Shown: positions 36,077 through 49,373, numbered from the stretch's first letter. The stretch is 64,000 bases of DNA from Lactiplantibacillus garii (GCF_003885105.1 NZ_QWZQ01000008.1:1-64000); one strand, 5' to 3'. Made by a program: numbers and translations. The notes: generated by a model from the letters alone, not told the origin.

Positions 36077-36553
36077 TTAGAACTTCACCGCTAAGCGGGC
36101 TTGTGAGATTTGTTTCCGGTCAACCGTAATGGTCTTGTGCCGGGTTTTATCTAAGTAATCAAGCGTTAAGGTTTCCGGCGTAACTTCCTTTAAGTCGCCC
36201 TCAAAAACCTTTTTACCGTCAACTTTTTGGTATAAACCGATGTGGACGTATTGGCCCACGGCATTTTCATAATCGGCTTCCCTTTTTAACGGCCGTTCCG
36301 CGCCAGGTGAAGAAACTTCCAAGAAGTAGGCCTGGGGAATCGGGTCCGGATCCATCGTATCTAATTTTTCACTTAATTCATCACTAACCATTGCACATTC
36401 TTCAATGTTAATGCCGCCTGGTTTATCGATATAAATTCGCAGGTACCAACTCTGGCCCTCACGAACAAATTCTACATCAACGAGTTCAAATTGGTGAGCA
36501 GTGACGATCGCCTGTGCGATCGGCTGAATCGTCTCAACAACGTTATTGCTCAA
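36077..36553 (-). CDS. rimP: Ribosome maturation factor RimP
   Basis: A 158-residue 30S assembly factor. It shows the GGINIEECAMVSDELSE segment and the EVSSPGAERPLK motif of the family. The start is a TTG at 36553, seven bases after AGGAGG. The longer open frame to 36598 would begin inside the leader terminator and is rejected. It is the first gene of rimP-nusA-ylxR-ylxQ-infB-rbfA. Confidence 0.93.
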   Translation of the reverse strand: MSNNVVETIQPIAQAIVTAHQFELVDVEFVREGQSWYLRIYIDKPGGINIEECAMVSDELSEKLDTMDPDPIPQAYFLEVSSPGAERPLKREADYENAVGQYVHIGLYQKVDGKKVFEGDLKEVTPETLTLDYLDKTRHKTITVDRKQISQARLAVKF

Positions 36554-36582
36554 GATTGCGCCTCCTGTCCAGATTAGTCCAA

Positions 36583-36610
36583 TAAAAAGAGTGAGCATCG
36601 CTGCTCACTC
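36583..36610 (-). terminator. Leader attenuator before rimP-nusA
   Basis: On the minus strand GAGTGAGCA (36602-36610) pairs with TGCTCACTC (36589-36597) around a 4-nt loop, followed by TTTTT. It lies between the operon promoter and rimP. A competing hairpin, ACTCG-TTAA-CGAGT (36607-36620), uses the same GAGT bases, so the two cannot form together. Confidence 0.75.
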
Positions 36611-36636
36611 GTTAACGAGTTTTAAATTACATTTAT

Positions 36637-36665
36637 ATATTAGCATAATTATGGCAAAACCGCAA
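36637..36665 (-). promoter_or_regulatory. Promoter of the rimP-nusA operon
   Basis: TTGCGG (36660-36665), a 17-bp spacer and TAATAT (36637-36642) with TGC extension on the minus strand. Transcription would start near 36630, so the leader terminator is reached within about 50 nt. The stretch up to 36831 holds no gene. Confidence 0.7.
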
Positions 36666-36831
36666 CTTTACGCCGTTTACTCCCGTTATTTTAGCAAAAA
36701 TTAATGAAAAACCAGCGTTAATTTTGACCCGTCGTCATCAATAATGACTAAAAATGATTTTAACTCACCGGGTCACGCTCAGTTCTGACTAGTACGGAAC
36801 CAGTTAATCACGTCCCAAAAATCCGGTAACT

Positions 36832-36879
36832 AAAAACGGGTCACCGCTGAAACTCGACTGAGCTTCGACGGTTACCCGT
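36832..36879 (-). terminator. Terminator after polC
   Basis: ACGGGTAACCG pairs with CGGTGACCCGT (36836-36846 with 36869-36879, one mismatch) around a 22-nt loop, followed by TTTTTAG on the minus strand. Confidence 0.75.
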
Positions 36880-36899
36880 AATGACACGACTTTAAAATT

Positions 36900-39800
36900 T
36901 TAGAATAGTGACAACTGGTTCTCATCAGGAAGGTCGTTTAACACGCCGTTTTCGGTCATGAAATCGATCAGCGTTTGAGAAACCTTGCCCCGTTTAGACA
37001 AGTCTTCCTTAGACAAAAACGGCTTATCGGCCCGGGCAGCGACAATCTGCTTGGCAACGTTCAACCCTAGACCAGGGACGGCCCGGAACGGCGCAATTAA
37101 CGTATCACCGTCAATCAGCCAGTCCGACGCGTCCGACTTATACAGGTCGACCATCTTGAATTTAAACCCGCGTTCCAACATTTCGTTGGCCAGTTCCAAA
37201 ACCGTTAGCAGGTTCTTTTCCTTCGCGGAAGCGTCCATCCCCTTATCGGTAATGACTTTCATTGCGTCCTTAGTCGCGTCCTTACCGTTAGCCATGGCAA
37301 CTAGGTCAAAGTCGTCGGCCCGTACGGAGAAGTACGCGGAATAATAAACCAGTGGGAAGTACACTTTGAAGTAGGCCACCCGCAACGCCATCAAAATGTA
37401 GGCGGCGGCGTGGGCCCGCGGGAACATGTACTTGATTTTTAAGCACGATTCGATGTACCAGTCGGGCACGTTAGCGTCCTTCATAGCCTGTTGCCATTCG
37501 TCGGGGATCCCACGACCCTTCCGCACGTGTTCCATAATTTGGAAGGACATGTCGGATTCCATTCCGTAGTGGATCAAGTCGGTCATGATGTTATCCCGAC
37601 AACCAATAACTTCGGCCAGTGTAACCGTGCCGTCCTTGATCAGTTCTTCAGCGTTGCCCAACCACACGTCGGTCCCGTGGGACAACCCCGAAATTTGAAG
37701 CAATTCGTTAAAGGTCGACGGGTGGGTTTCTTCCAACATTCCGCGCACAAACCGGGTCCCAAATTCCGGAATACCAAGGGTCCCAGTCTTCGAAAAGATC
37801 TGGTCTTCCGTCACCCCCAAAACTTCGGGGCTGGAGAAGATCTTCATAACGTTGGGATCAACCGGCGGAATACTTTCCGGCTTGATACCGGAAAGGTCTT
37901 GTAACATCCGGATCATCGTCGGGTCATCGTGCCCCAGAATATCGATTTTCAAAATGTTGTCATGGATCGAGTGGAAATCAAAGTGGGTCGTTTGCCAAGC
38001 GGCGGTCTGGTCATCGGCCGGGTACTGGACCGGCGTAAAGTCGTAAATATCCATGTAGTCCGGCACAACGATGATCCCCGCCGGGTGTTGACCGGTCGTC
38101 CGTTTGACCCCGGTCATTCCCTTCGCCAACCGGTCAATTTCGGCCGTGCGAATGTTTTGCTCGGTATCCCGTTCATACCCCTTAACATAACCATAACCGG
38201 TCTTGTCGGCCACCGTACCAATCGTCCCCGCCCGGTACACGTTCTTTTCACCGAACAGTACCTTAGTATAATTGTGGGCGATTGGTTGGTAGTCCCCGGA
38301 GAAGTTCAAATCAATATCGGGGACCTTGTTCCCATAAAACCCTAAGAACGTTTCGAAGGGAATGTTTTGACCGTCACGTACCATGTTCGTGCCGCACTCC
38401 GGGCAGTCCTTCGGCGGTAAATCGTAACCGGAACCGTACTCGTTATTGGTATAAAATTTCGAATACTGGCAGTTTGGACAGCGGTAGTGTGGTGGCATCG
38501 GGTTAACTTCGGTGATCCCGGATAAAGTCGCGACCAAACTGGACCCGACCGATCCCCGGGAACCAACTAAGTACCCGTCCTTATTACTCTTAAACACTAA
38601 TCGTTGGGCAATCAGGTAAATAACCGAGAACCCGTTACCGATAATACTCTTTAGTTCCTTATCGACCCGGGCCTGAACGATCTCGGGTAACGGATCACCG
38701 TACCAGGCGTGGGCCCGGTCCATCGTCAGCTTCTTGATTTCAGCTTCGGCACCGGCCATCCGGGGCGTATACAGTTTGTCCTTAACGGGGCGCACAAACT
38801 CAAACTGGTCGGCAATGGCCCGCGGTGTTTCAACGACGATCTCGTGGGCGGTTGCTTCACCCAAGAACCGAAAATCGGCTAACATTTCGTCCGTAGTGCG
38901 GAAATGCACATCCGGCCACTCGGTCCGCTTGCGCCCTAAAGCAATTTTAGGCTGGGACTTGATCAAAACGGTTCGGTAGATCTTATCTTCTTTATTCAAG
39001 TAGTGCACGTCACCGGTCGCCGCGACCGGAATGTGTAGTTCGTGGCCTAAATCGACCATGTTCTTAATAATTTCTTCAAGGTGTTGGTTATCCGCAATTA
39101 AGCCGCTTTCGACTAAATCGGCGTAAACACCCTTCGGCTGAACTTCTAAAAAGTCGTAATAGCTGGCTTTTTGTTTGGCCTCGGCGCGGCCCTTTTGCAT
39201 CATCGCGGTAAAAACTTCCCCGTTATGACAACCGGAACCCACTAGTAGACCATCACGGTACTTGTTCAGCACGCTTCGCGGTACCCGTGGCACTCCGGCA
39301 AAGTATTCAACGTTGGACAACGAGACGATTTTAAATAAGTTTTTTAGCCCGGCCTGCGTCGTCGCGTACAGGGTGGCATGAAACGGTCGGGCGTGTTTAT
39401 ACGCGCCGTTTTCACTCATGTGATCATTCAACTGATTATGCCGTTGCACTCCGTAACGGTCCTCGGCGTCCTTGAGGAAAATGTGGTTTAAGTGCCCCGT
39501 TGACTCGGCATCGTAAATCGCTCGGTGATGGTGCTCCAAATTAACGTTAAACTTCTTGGACAGTGAGTCCAGCGTGTAACGCCGAAAATCCGGGTATAAC
39601 CAGCGGGCCAACGTCAAGGTGTCGATGATGGGGTTCGTGATTGGGTCCATGTGGTGCCGGGCGTAACCGGTATTCATAAAGCCCATATCAAAAGTAACGT
39701 TGTGCCCGACGATGATGGCGTCGCCGTAAAATTCACGGAATAACCGGAAAACCTCTTCTTCCGATTTAGACCCCCGGACCATTTCGTCGGTAATACTGGT

Positions 39801-41219
39801 CAAATTAGTTGTCTGCGCGGAAAGGTGGAACCCGGGATCAATAAACTCTTCAAACTGATCAACGACGTTCCCCTTTTCCATCTTAACAGCTGATAGTTCA
39901 ATGACCCGGTCGTAAATCGCGGATAACCCGGTCGTTTCGGTATCAAAAATGACGTAAGTCGAATTTTTCAGGTCGACCGGCGCGTCGTTATAAGCAATCG
40001 GTACCCCATCATCGACCATGTTGGCTTCAACCCCGTACAAGATCTTAACGTGGTTCTTCTCACCAGCCGCAAACGCTTCGGGGAAAGCCTGGGCACCGGC
40101 GTGATCGGTGATTGCAATGGCCGGCATCCCCCACTTGCCCGCTTGTTTAACGTAGTCGCTGATACTGTTAGTCGCATCCATGGTACTCATATTGGAATGC
40201 ACGTGCAGTTCGACCCGTTTATCATCGGCGGGCGCCTTATCTTGGCGACTCGCGTGACTCGTTTCGTTGATGTCATAAGCGTTAATGGTCAGGTCCCGCA
40301 TGAAACTATCTTCTTGAACCGACCCCCGGACCCGGACCCACATACCGGTATTAAGCGCGGCAAATTGGGCTTCGTCGTCGGCGTTTCTGGAGAATTTCTT
40401 AACCACCATTGACGAACTATAGTCGGTAATCTTTAAAATTAACAGCTGCCGTTGCGACCGCAGCGTCCGGACTTCCATGTCAAAGACGTAACCTTCAACG
40501 ATGACTGACCGTTCTTCTTCCGTAATTTGAATCAGTTGTTTTGCCGGTTCCTGTGGGTTGATTTGTTTTCCTAACTGGACCGGACCGTCAACGGGTGCCG
40601 GATTATCCGCCTGCTTGGCCCGCTTTTCATTAGCTTTTTTAATGGCGGCTTCGGCCTTTTTAGCCAGTTCCTGATCCGACTTGGCCTTTTGAGCGTGAAA
40701 TTCCTGAATTTTAGCCTGTGACGCGGTTTCGTCGATCATCGTATGAATCGAAAACTTCGGAAAACCGAGTTGTTGATACGTACTTTCGATGGGGCCAAGC
40801 GCCTGGTTGGTCAAGAAGTTCTGGATCACTTCATTTTCGGCTAACAGAATCACCCGGCCGTCGTCTAACGTGGGAACGTTGCTATTACACAGGGATTGGA
40901 CTAGGGGTGAAGAAATCCCACTATTTTGAACGATCCACTCCCAATAATCGGCTAACGCCCGCGCATTCAATTCCTGGTCATCGGTCGTAAAGACCATGGT
41001 AACGTTGGCTATGTCTTTAAACGCCATCCGTAATTTATTTTGAAACGTCATAAATTCGGTATATGGCAATACGTGTTGGAAATGCAAATGAAATTCCCAA
41101 ACTTTTGAGGCCTGGTGAACGGTCAGCTTAGTGACGGCGGCGTCTTCAAACGCTGCTTCCTTGGGCATCTCAATTTGTTCGAGGAGTTTCTCAAACATTT
41201 CCTGCTGATTTAAGCTCAC
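36900..41219 (-). CDS. polC: DNA polymerase III alpha subunit, PolC type
   Basis: The main replicative polymerase of low-GC Gram-positives. The 1439 residues follow the PolC order: an N-terminal tau-interacting domain, an OB domain (about 240-320), the split PHP domain (ELHVHSNMS near 335), the inserted 3'-5' exonuclease (FDTETTG near 425, ending near 590), the second PHP part, a Cys4 zinc site (CPNC ... CPEC, about 955-990), the polymerase palm with DIDLNFSGD near 1015, and fingers and C-terminal parts. Its length is typical. It follows proS after about 135 bp with a terminator between. Confidence 0.98.
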   Translation of the reverse strand: MSLNQQEMFEKLLEQIEMPKEAAFEDAAVTKLTVHQASKVWEFHLHFQHVLPYTEFMTFQNKLRMAFKDIANVTMVFTTDDQELNARALADYWEWIVQNSGISSPLVQSLCNSNVPTLDDGRVILLAENEVIQNFLTNQALGPIESTYQQLGFPKFSIHTMIDETASQAKIQEFHAQKAKSDQELAKKAEAAIKKANEKRAKQADNPAPVDGPVQLGKQINPQEPAKQLIQITEEERSVIVEGYVFDMEVRTLRSQRQLLILKITDYSSSMVVKKFSRNADDEAQFAALNTGMWVRVRGSVQEDSFMRDLTINAYDINETSHASRQDKAPADDKRVELHVHSNMSTMDATNSISDYVKQAGKWGMPAIAITDHAGAQAFPEAFAAGEKNHVKILYGVEANMVDDGVPIAYNDAPVDLKNSTYVIFDTETTGLSAIYDRVIELSAVKMEKGNVVDQFEEFIDPGFHLSAQTTNLTSITDEMVRGSKSEEEVFRLFREFYGDAIIVGHNVTFDMGFMNTGYARHHMDPITNPIIDTLTLARWLYPDFRRYTLDSLSKKFNVNLEHHHRAIYDAESTGHLNHIFLKDAEDRYGVQRHNQLNDHMSENGAYKHARPFHATLYATTQAGLKNLFKIVSLSNVEYFAGVPRVPRSVLNKYRDGLLVGSGCHNGEVFTAMMQKGRAEAKQKASYYDFLEVQPKGVYADLVESGLIADNQHLEEIIKNMVDLGHELHIPVAATGDVHYLNKEDKIYRTVLIKSQPKIALGRKRTEWPDVHFRTTDEMLADFRFLGEATAHEIVVETPRAIADQFEFVRPVKDKLYTPRMAGAEAEIKKLTMDRAHAWYGDPLPEIVQARVDKELKSIIGNGFSVIYLIAQRLVFKSNKDGYLVGSRGSVGSSLVATLSGITEVNPMPPHYRCPNCQYSKFYTNNEYGSGYDLPPKDCPECGTNMVRDGQNIPFETFLGFYGNKVPDIDLNFSGDYQPIAHNYTKVLFGEKNVYRAGTIGTVADKTGYGYVKGYERDTEQNIRTAEIDRLAKGMTGVKRTTGQHPAGIIVVPDYMDIYDFTPVQYPADDQTAAWQTTHFDFHSIHDNILKIDILGHDDPTMIRMLQDLSGIKPESIPPVDPNVMKIFSSPEVLGVTEDQIFSKTGTLGIPEFGTRFVRGMLEETHPSTFNELLQISGLSHGTDVWLGNAEELIKDGTVTLAEVIGCRDNIMTDLIHYGMESDMSFQIMEHVRKGRGIPDEWQQAMKDANVPDWYIESCLKIKYMFPRAHAAAYILMALRVAYFKVYFPLVYYSAYFSVRADDFDLVAMANGKDATKDAMKVITDKGMDASAKEKNLLTVLELANEMLERGFKFKMVDLYKSDASDWLIDGDTLIAPFRAVPGLGLNVAKQIVAARADKPFLSKEDLSKRGKVSQTLIDFMTENGVLNDLPDENQLSLF

Positions 41220-41250
41220 ACGTGCTCCTCCTTTGTTTCAACTACCTAAC

Positions 41251-41289
41251 TAAAATCACCTAGTTTCTAAGTTGCCGAAACTAGGTGAT
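41251..41289 (-). terminator. Terminator between proS and polC
   Basis: TCACCTAGTTTC (41256-41267) pairs perfectly with GAAACTAGGTGA (41277-41288), followed by TTTTAG on the minus strand. Confidence 0.8.
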
Positions 41290-41356
41290 TTCCGCATCCA
41301 CTAAAGATTAAGTGTACGCATTTTTTAGTCAACATGCAACGCTTAGGGTGCGGTGA

Positions 41357-43066
<1,710 letters not shown>

Positions 43067-43106
43067 CTACTAAACGTCTCCTTATAGTTCCATTTTAATC
43101 AGTGAC

Positions 43107-44384
43107 TCAGAAAAAATAACGTTGAATATCATTCCAAGTAACTAAGATCATTAATAACATTAATAGGCCAAAACCAATCAGGGTAATGACACTTTCGGTT
43201 TCAACCCGCAGCGGTTTGCCACGGATACCCTCCACAATGTTCAGTAATAGTTTACCACCATCAAGGGCCGGAATTGGCAACAAGTTAACAATTCCAAGGT
43301 TGATTGAGAGGACTGCCAGCAAGTAGATCACCTGGCGGACCCCCGATTTGGCGGCCTGTGACGTCGTCGCAAAAATTGCGACTGGGCCACCTAAATCGTT
43401 CAAACTAAATCCATGGGTCACCATTCGTCCCAACACTTGGAAAATTTGCTTGGTGATGCCCCACGATCCGGTAAAGCCGTACGCCAACTTCGCGCCCAAA
43501 CTCTTATTGGTCGTGGTGTCCCACACGACTCCGATTTGACCAATGCGATTACCAGAAACCGTTTTAGCCGCTGGTGTGACGGCCACCGTCTTGGCCTGGC
43601 CGTGCCGCTTGACCGTCAAGTCCATCTTTTGCTTGGGACTATCCTGAATCAGGATTGAAATGGATTGCGCACTGGTCATCTTTTTACCGTTGACCGCGGT
43701 AATCTGGTCCCCCGCCTGAATGCCGGCCTTACGGGCTACCGAGTTAGCCGTGGTACTAGCCACGTTGGTTGTAACGGTGGTGACGCCCCCCTGCATAAAG
43801 GCCAGGATGGCGAACGTAATGATGGCCAGAATGAAGTTATTCATCGGCCCGGCAAAGTTGGTCAACATCCGCTGCCAAAGTTTTGCCGATTGAAACTGAA
43901 CGTCGACCGGTGCAATTTGCACCTCGGTGCCGTCACTTTCAATGATGGTAGCGTCGTGGTCGACTTGGTAACGTTTAACTTCGCTTTCGTCACCGTTCTC
44001 GTAACCTTCGATCCATAAGCCTTTTTCCAGGTCACTAGCGGTTACCGAGAGCGGAATGCCGTTGAACAAGGTCGTTTTTTTACTGGCATTGATCGAGTGG
44101 ACCAACCCATCGTCACCAATCATTAAACTGACCGGGGTACCGGGTTTTAATTCTTCATCTTCGTCGTCGGCCACCCCGGCCATCCGCACATACCCCCCAA
44201 TTGGGAGGAACCGTAACGTGTACGTCGTAGCATTGCGCCGAAACGCGACCGCTTTCGGCCCCATCCCAACGGAAAATTCCCGGACCAGGATACCGGACCG
44301 TTTTGCAAAGTAAAAGTGGCCGAATTCATGGACGATGACTAGAATCCCGAAAACGATAATGAACGTAATAATTGTAACTATCAA
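43107..44384 (-). CDS. rseP: Site-2 intramembrane zinc metalloprotease RseP/RasP
   Basis: Cleaves membrane-embedded substrates such as anti-sigma factors and remnant signal peptides. The 425 residues show the zinc-binding HEFGH motif in the first membrane helix (near 19-23), a PDZ domain with the AGIQAGDQI loop near 220, the second catalytic motif PIPALDGGKL near 375 and a last membrane helix. It lies between cdsA and proS in the conserved order, with AGAAAGGAG before the ATG. Confidence 0.96.
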   Translation of the reverse strand: MIVTIITFIIVFGILVIVHEFGHFYFAKRSGILVREFSVGMGPKAVAFRRNATTYTLRFLPIGGYVRMAGVADDEDEELKPGTPVSLMIGDDGLVHSINASKKTTLFNGIPLSVTASDLEKGLWIEGYENGDESEVKRYQVDHDATIIESDGTEVQIAPVDVQFQSAKLWQRMLTNFAGPMNNFILAIITFAILAFMQGGVTTVTTNVASTTANSVARKAGIQAGDQITAVNGKKMTSAQSISILIQDSPKQKMDLTVKRHGQAKTVAVTPAAKTVSGNRIGQIGVVWDTTTNKSLGAKLAYGFTGSWGITKQIFQVLGRMVTHGFSLNDLGGPVAIFATTSQAAKSGVRQVIYLLAVLSINLGIVNLLPIPALDGGKLLLNIVEGIRGKPLRVETESVITLIGFGLLMLLMILVTWNDIQRYFF

Positions 44385-44426
44385 ATAAACGCTCCTTTCT
44401 CCCAGGATGACTGGGGGTGTTCAGCG

Positions 44427-45212
44427 TTAAAAGAGGCCGAATAAATGTGCGATGGGGAAAACCAGCAACATACTATCAAAACGGTCTAAGATACCACCGT
44501 GTCCGGGTAAGATCTTCCCCGAATCCTTGACACCGTAATAACGTTTCAAAGCCGATTCAACTAAGTCACCAAATTGCCCAACGATTGACAAGACAATGGT
44601 AATTAAAATCATACTGAACGCGTTAGCGTAACCCACGTGAAAACCGATGGCAAACGCCCCGGCAATAACCACACCAATGATACTACCACCAATGCAGCCT
44701 TCCCAGGTCTTATTGGGACTGATTGGCGTAACTTTGTGCTTACCAAGCTTACGCCCAACCATGTAAGCCCCACTATCAGTCGCCCACACGATGAACATTA
44801 GGAAAAGTAACATATAAACACTTACGCCACGGGCCGCCGTGAAATAGTTAAAGCCCATGCCGATGTACAACATTCCTAACGTTAACACCCCGGCGTCGTC
44901 AAACGAAAAGCGATTGCGTGACCACACCGTGTGCAATAGTAACAAGATCACTAAGAAGTACACCACGTACTCTTTATTGAGCTGTGCGGGTAACCCGTTA
45001 AACCACTTGTTAGGAGCAATTTGAATCATGACCGCTAACATGCTGACAATGGCTTCAAATGAAATCAGCAGTTTCTTGCGCATAATTAGCAGTTCACTCA
45101 TGGCAACTGCCCCTAAAAACATCGCGACGATATCCAGCGTCACGCCCCCGATAAAGATTACCGGGATAAAAAGAATCAAAGCGATAACCGCCGTAATGAC
45201 CCGTTGTTTCAT
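44427..45212 (-). CDS. cdsA: Phosphatidate cytidylyltransferase
   Basis: Makes CDP-diacylglycerol from phosphatidic acid and CTP, the branch point for phospholipid synthesis. A polytopic membrane protein of 261 residues with the C-terminal signature around PGHGGILDRFDS (about 238-250) and the SPNKTWEG segment near 165. It lies 14 bp after uppS. Confidence 0.97.
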   Translation of the reverse strand: MKQRVITAVIALILFIPVIFIGGVTLDIVAMFLGAVAMSELLIMRKKLLISFEAIVSMLAVMIQIAPNKWFNGLPAQLNKEYVVYFLVILLLLHTVWSRNRFSFDDAGVLTLGMLYIGMGFNYFTAARGVSVYMLLFLMFIVWATDSGAYMVGRKLGKHKVTPISPNKTWEGCIGGSIIGVVIAGAFAIGFHVGYANAFSMILITIVLSIVGQFGDLVESALKRYYGVKDSGKILPGHGGILDRFDSMLLVFPIAHLFGLF

Positions 45213-45226
45213 CCTACAAAACTCCC

Positions 45227-46006
45227 TTATTTTTTATCCGTCAACCCACCAAAACGGCGGTCACGGCTCTGAAAATCCGCGATGCACGCTTGTAAAGTTG
45301 CCGCTGTAAAATCTGGCCACTTAACGTCCGTGAAAACCAGTTCACTGTACGCAATTTGCCAAAGCAAAAAGTTTGAGATGCGTTCCTCACCACTCGTCCG
45401 AATCAGCAAATCCGGATCGTTGTATGGTGCAAGTGGTGCCGTCATCAAAGCTTGATCGACCGTTTTTTCCGTAATATCGGCGGGTTGCAATTGCCCCTCC
45501 GCGACGGCCCGCGCAATCTTTTGCACTCCGGTGACCATTTCAGCACGGGAACCGTAGTTCAGTGCAAAATTAAGCACCATCCCGTCACAGTCCTTCGTGT
45601 CTTCGATTGCATCGTGAACTGCCTTTTGGGTCGCAGCTGGCAGTTTATCCGTATAACCCATGACGGCTACGCGGACGTTATTTTTAATCAGATCCGGCAC
45701 GAAGGTGTCAAAAAAGTTAACGGGAAGTTGCATCAAGTAATTGACTTCGTCACTCGGCCGCTTCCAGTTTTCCGTTGAAAAAGCGTATAACGTTAACACT
45801 TTAACCCCGAGGTCACTGGCCGCCACCGTAATTTTTTTAACGGTGTTCATGCCTTCCTTGTGGCCCGCAATTCGTGGCAAATGCCGCGCCTTGGCCCAAC
45901 GCCCATTCCCATCCATAATAATCGCAACGTGCGCAGGCACCCGCTGGGGGTCTAGTTGCACGTCGGTCTTATCCGCGGGATCATTTTTATTAAAAAAAGC
46001 GAACAA
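45227..46006 (-). CDS. uppS: Undecaprenyl diphosphate synthase
   Basis: Condenses isopentenyl diphosphate units to the C55 lipid carrier for cell-wall and teichoic acid precursors. The 259 residues carry the IIMDGNGRWAK motif near 30 with its catalytic Asp, STENWKRP near 80 and the C-terminal RTSGEERISNFLLWQ near 205. The start is a TTG at 46006, six bases after GGAGG; the frame extends to another TTG at 46021 that overlaps that site. Confidence 0.95.
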   Translation of the reverse strand: MFAFFNKNDPADKTDVQLDPQRVPAHVAIIMDGNGRWAKARHLPRIAGHKEGMNTVKKITVAASDLGVKVLTLYAFSTENWKRPSDEVNYLMQLPVNFFDTFVPDLIKNNVRVAVMGYTDKLPAATQKAVHDAIEDTKDCDGMVLNFALNYGSRAEMVTGVQKIARAVAEGQLQPADITEKTVDQALMTAPLAPYNDPDLLIRTSGEERISNFLLWQIAYSELVFTDVKWPDFTAATLQACIADFQSRDRRFGGLTDKK

Positions 46007-46206
46007 ATCGCACCTCCACAAAAATAGCTTAACTAAGCACTATTTTACCAAAAAAAGTCTGATTTAACTATCTTCTGCTAAAAAAGGCCCGGCTTTCTCG
46101 TAATTTAAAGGTAATTTTAACGTAATGTTACGCTAATTGTACACCGCCCGGGCACGAGTTGCGCGCTATAACCAGCGCGGGCGGTGACCAGCCGTGGCAA
46201 TTATGC

Positions 46207-46245
46207 TAAAATCGAAGTTACGCGGGTGTGTTAACCAACCACACC
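46207..46245 (+). promoter_or_regulatory. Promoter and dyad before the 46281 gene
   Basis: An extended -10 TGCTAAAAT (TAAAAT at 46207-46212) has a weak -35-like GTGACC 17 bp upstream. Just after the expected start site, GGTGTG (46225-46230) and CACACC (46240-46245) form an inverted repeat around TTAACCAAC, a possible operator. Confidence 0.5.
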
Positions 46246-46280
46246 AGTATGATCAAAATCACGATTAAAGGATGTCAAAC

Positions 46281-46952
46281 ATGCAAGAATTAAGCTACAC
46301 TTCAACCGATACGTTGGCCGGTCCGGTCAGCGCGACCCAGTGGGACGGCCAATCATTTTCAACTTACATTGCCAGCGTGCTGCCGCTCGAAGCCAGCCTA
46401 CTGTCGATGGTGGTCGAAACTTTGAACGCCAAAAATAGTCCGGTCATCACGGTTGCAATCGAAGCCGTTGAACACCAATTTCAGGATATGGCTAAAATTA
46501 AGGAAGAAGTTGACCAGGCTGCACACCAACTACGTGCGCTCCGTTTAACGACTGATTTTGATGGCAGCCACGCCACGGTAACGGCGCTGGCAAACTTAAA
46601 CTACGACGCCGCACGGGGCCAAATAACGATCGAAGTGGCTCCGGCCGCGTTGCTGGCGTTCGCCTGGGTCAAACGGACCTTTGAAGCCTTTGCCAGTGCG
46701 CCGTGGCGAGAATTGGAATCCCGCCATACTCAGCTGACCTACCTGTTTATTGCTAATCAGCAAACACCCCACGGTAAAGTGGGCCTGTCCCGTTCCGCAA
46801 TGGCAACTCAGCTTGGCATCAGTCGCGGATTACCCGATAAATTTATTGGCAAACTAGTTGCCGCTAAAATCAAGAGCGAGTTTGATGCACATCACTGGTT
46901 CACCGACTTCGCACTAACCGCTAACGTGGGTGGCTACCAACTAATTTGGTAA
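46281..46952 (+). CDS. Unknown protein with winged-helix-like C-terminus
   Basis: A 223-residue soluble protein on the opposite strand, wedged between uppS and frr. The N-terminal half alternates Ala/Leu/Thr-rich helices and strands. The C-terminal part (about 130-220) reads like a helix-turn-helix or winged-helix domain, with an LSRSAMATQLGISRG helix pair followed by basic helices, loosely recalling plasmid Rep or regulator domains. I cannot name a family. The ATG at 46281 is chosen because AAAGG lies nine bases upstream; the ATG at 46272 abuts that site. Its own promoter and a strong terminator make it a separate unit. A DNA-binding regulator is possible. Confidence 0.6.
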   Translation: MQELSYTSTDTLAGPVSATQWDGQSFSTYIASVLPLEASLLSMVVETLNAKNSPVITVAIEAVEHQFQDMAKIKEEVDQAAHQLRALRLTTDFDGSHATVTALANLNYDAARGQITIEVAPAALLAFAWVKRTFEAFASAPWRELESRHTQLTYLFIANQQTPHGKVGLSRSAMATQLGISRGLPDKFIGKLVAAKIKSEFDAHHWFTDFALTANVGGYQLIW

Positions 46953-46968
46953 CTCACCATCAAATAAA

Positions 46969-47005
46969 GCCCCATCCGCTCAAGGCCGCGGATGGGGCTT
47001 TTATT
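46969..47005. terminator. Bidirectional terminator between the 46281 gene and frr
   Basis: GCCCCATCCGC (46969-46979) pairs with GCGGATGGGGC (46988-46998), followed by TTTTATT. It serves the plus-strand gene and probably frr. Confidence 0.9.
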
Positions 47006-47020
47006 AATAGGGCTAGTGAA

Positions 47021-47584
47021 TTAGCCTTCCAAGATTTCCTTTTCCTTGTCAGCAACGATGCTATCCACCGCTTTACCAGCTTGGTCGGTAATCTTTTGGT
47101 TTTGTTCTTCTAATTGGTGTAACTGGTCATCGGTAAACTGACCATCCTTGTTACCCTTCTTTAAGGCTTCCATGGCGTCACGACGGACATTCCGTACGGC
47201 AACCTTAGCCCGTTCACCTTCGGCCTTAACGTCCTTAGCAAGCTCCTTACGGCGTTCTTCCGTTAATTGTGGAATCACTAACCGAATAGCGGTCCCGTCG
47301 TTGGCAGGACTAATGCCTAAGTCGGAAGCTAAAATGGCTTTTTCGATTTCCTTTAAGGCACTCTTATCAAACGGTGTGACCATTAAAACCCGTGGTTCGG
47401 GTACGGTGATGGCGGCCATCTGGTTCAAAGGCGTCTGCGCGCCGTAGTAGTCCGCCGTGATTCGGTTCAGTAAGGAAGCGTTGGCACGACCAGCCCGAAT
47501 ATTACCGAGTTCGCGTTGCAAAGCGGCTTCCGCTTTTTTCATCCGTTCCTGTGCATCTTTTAAAATTGGTTCTGTCACTGCCAT
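47021..47584 (-). CDS. frr: Ribosome recycling factor
   Basis: Splits post-termination ribosomes together with EF-G. The 187 residues have the long three-helix bundle with the [14 protein letters not shown] segment near 25 and the C-terminal EKEILEG. The start at 47584 follows AGGGGG; the frame continues upstream but only into pyrH. It lies one base after pyrH. Confidence 0.97.
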   Translation of the reverse strand: MAVTEPILKDAQERMKKAEAALQRELGNIRAGRANASLLNRITADYYGAQTPLNQMAAITVPEPRVLMVTPFDKSALKEIEKAILASDLGISPANDGTAIRLVIPQLTEERRKELAKDVKAEGERAKVAVRNVRRDAMEALKKGNKDGQFTDDQLHQLEEQNQKITDQAGKAVDSIVADKEKEILEG

Positions 47585-47585
47585 G

Positions 47586-48350
<765 letters not shown>

Positions 48351-48408
48351 TTATTAATAACCGTTATAGCACCGCACGGCACGACTGGTAAAAATTAACC
48401 GTATTCAC

Positions 48409-48449
48409 AAAAAAAGGGACCATGGCAAGGCTTCACCATAATCCCCCTT
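48409..48449 (-). terminator. Terminator after tsf
   Basis: An imperfect hairpin (AAGGG/CCCTT base with an ATGG/CCAT top) is followed by seven Ts on the minus strand, about 10 bp past the tsf stop. Confidence 0.7.
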
Positions 48450-48460
48450 CAGTGTGTTAA

Positions 48461-49339
48461 TTAGTCTTTGATTTGACCCATAACTTCGTCGACGAAGTTA
48501 TCAGCCTTCTTTTCGATTCCTTCACCAACTTCAAAACGAATGAAGGTGTTGACCTTACCACCCTTTGATTCAACAAAGTGTGAAACGGTTTGGTCAGAAT
48601 CCTTAACGAATTCTTGATCGTCCAAGCTAATTTCTGAGAGCCACTTGTTCAAACGGCCTTCGACCATCTTTTCAACGATCTTTTCAGGCTTACCTTCGTT
48701 TAAGGCTTCCTTAACTAACACGTCCTTTTCGTGTGCTAACGTTTCAGCAGGCACTTGTGAACGGTTGACGTATTCTGGGTTGATGGCAGCGACGTGCATA
48801 GCAACGTCCTTGGCAGTTGCTTCGTCAGCACCGTCTAAGACTACCAAGACACCGATTTGGCCGCCATTGTGCAGGTATGAGCCAAAGTTTTGGTCGTCAC
48901 CCTTTTCAACCACGTGGAAACGCCGGAGACTGATCTTTTCACCAGTCACTTGGGTCGTTTCGATGATGTCATCCTTCACCGTACCGTTAGCCGTCTTTAA
49001 AGCTAACGCGTCGTCAACGGACTTTGGTTCTTCGGTGGCAATTTTGTCGGCAAGTTCAGCAACTAAAGCCTTGAACTTATCAGTTGAAGCAACGGAGTCG
49101 GTTTCACAGTTAACTTCCACGATGGCAGCTTTATTACCCTTAATGGCAACGGCAGTCATCCCTTCGGCAGCAACGCGGCCGCTCTTCTTTTCAGCTTTGG
49201 CAACGCCCTTTTCACGTAAGACGTCAACGGCTTTTTCCATGTCGCCTTCAGTTTCAACTAACGCCTTCTTGGCGTCCATCATACCAACACCGGTTTTGTC
49301 ACGGAGTTCTTTAACTTGTGCTGCAGAAATCTTTGCCAT
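48461..49339 (-). CDS. tsf: Elongation factor Ts
   Basis: Nucleotide exchange factor for EF-Tu. The 292 residues have the N-terminal UBA-like domain ([16 protein letters not shown] near 11), the coiled insertion and the Gly-Ser-Tyr segment near 150. It follows rpsB after an intervening hairpin, with AAAGGAG before the ATG. Confidence 0.97.
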   Translation of the reverse strand: MAKISAAQVKELRDKTGVGMMDAKKALVETEGDMEKAVDVLREKGVAKAEKKSGRVAAEGMTAVAIKGNKAAIVEVNCETDSVASTDKFKALVAELADKIATEEPKSVDDALALKTANGTVKDDIIETTQVTGEKISLRRFHVVEKGDDQNFGSYLHNGGQIGVLVVLDGADEATAKDVAMHVAAINPEYVNRSQVPAETLAHEKDVLVKEALNEGKPEKIVEKMVEGRLNKWLSEISLDDQEFVKDSDQTVSHFVESKGGKVNTFIRFEVGEGIEKKADNFVDEVMGQIKD

Positions 49340-49373
49340 AGTTTACTCTCCTTTGAGTAGCTCATTTTTTAGA

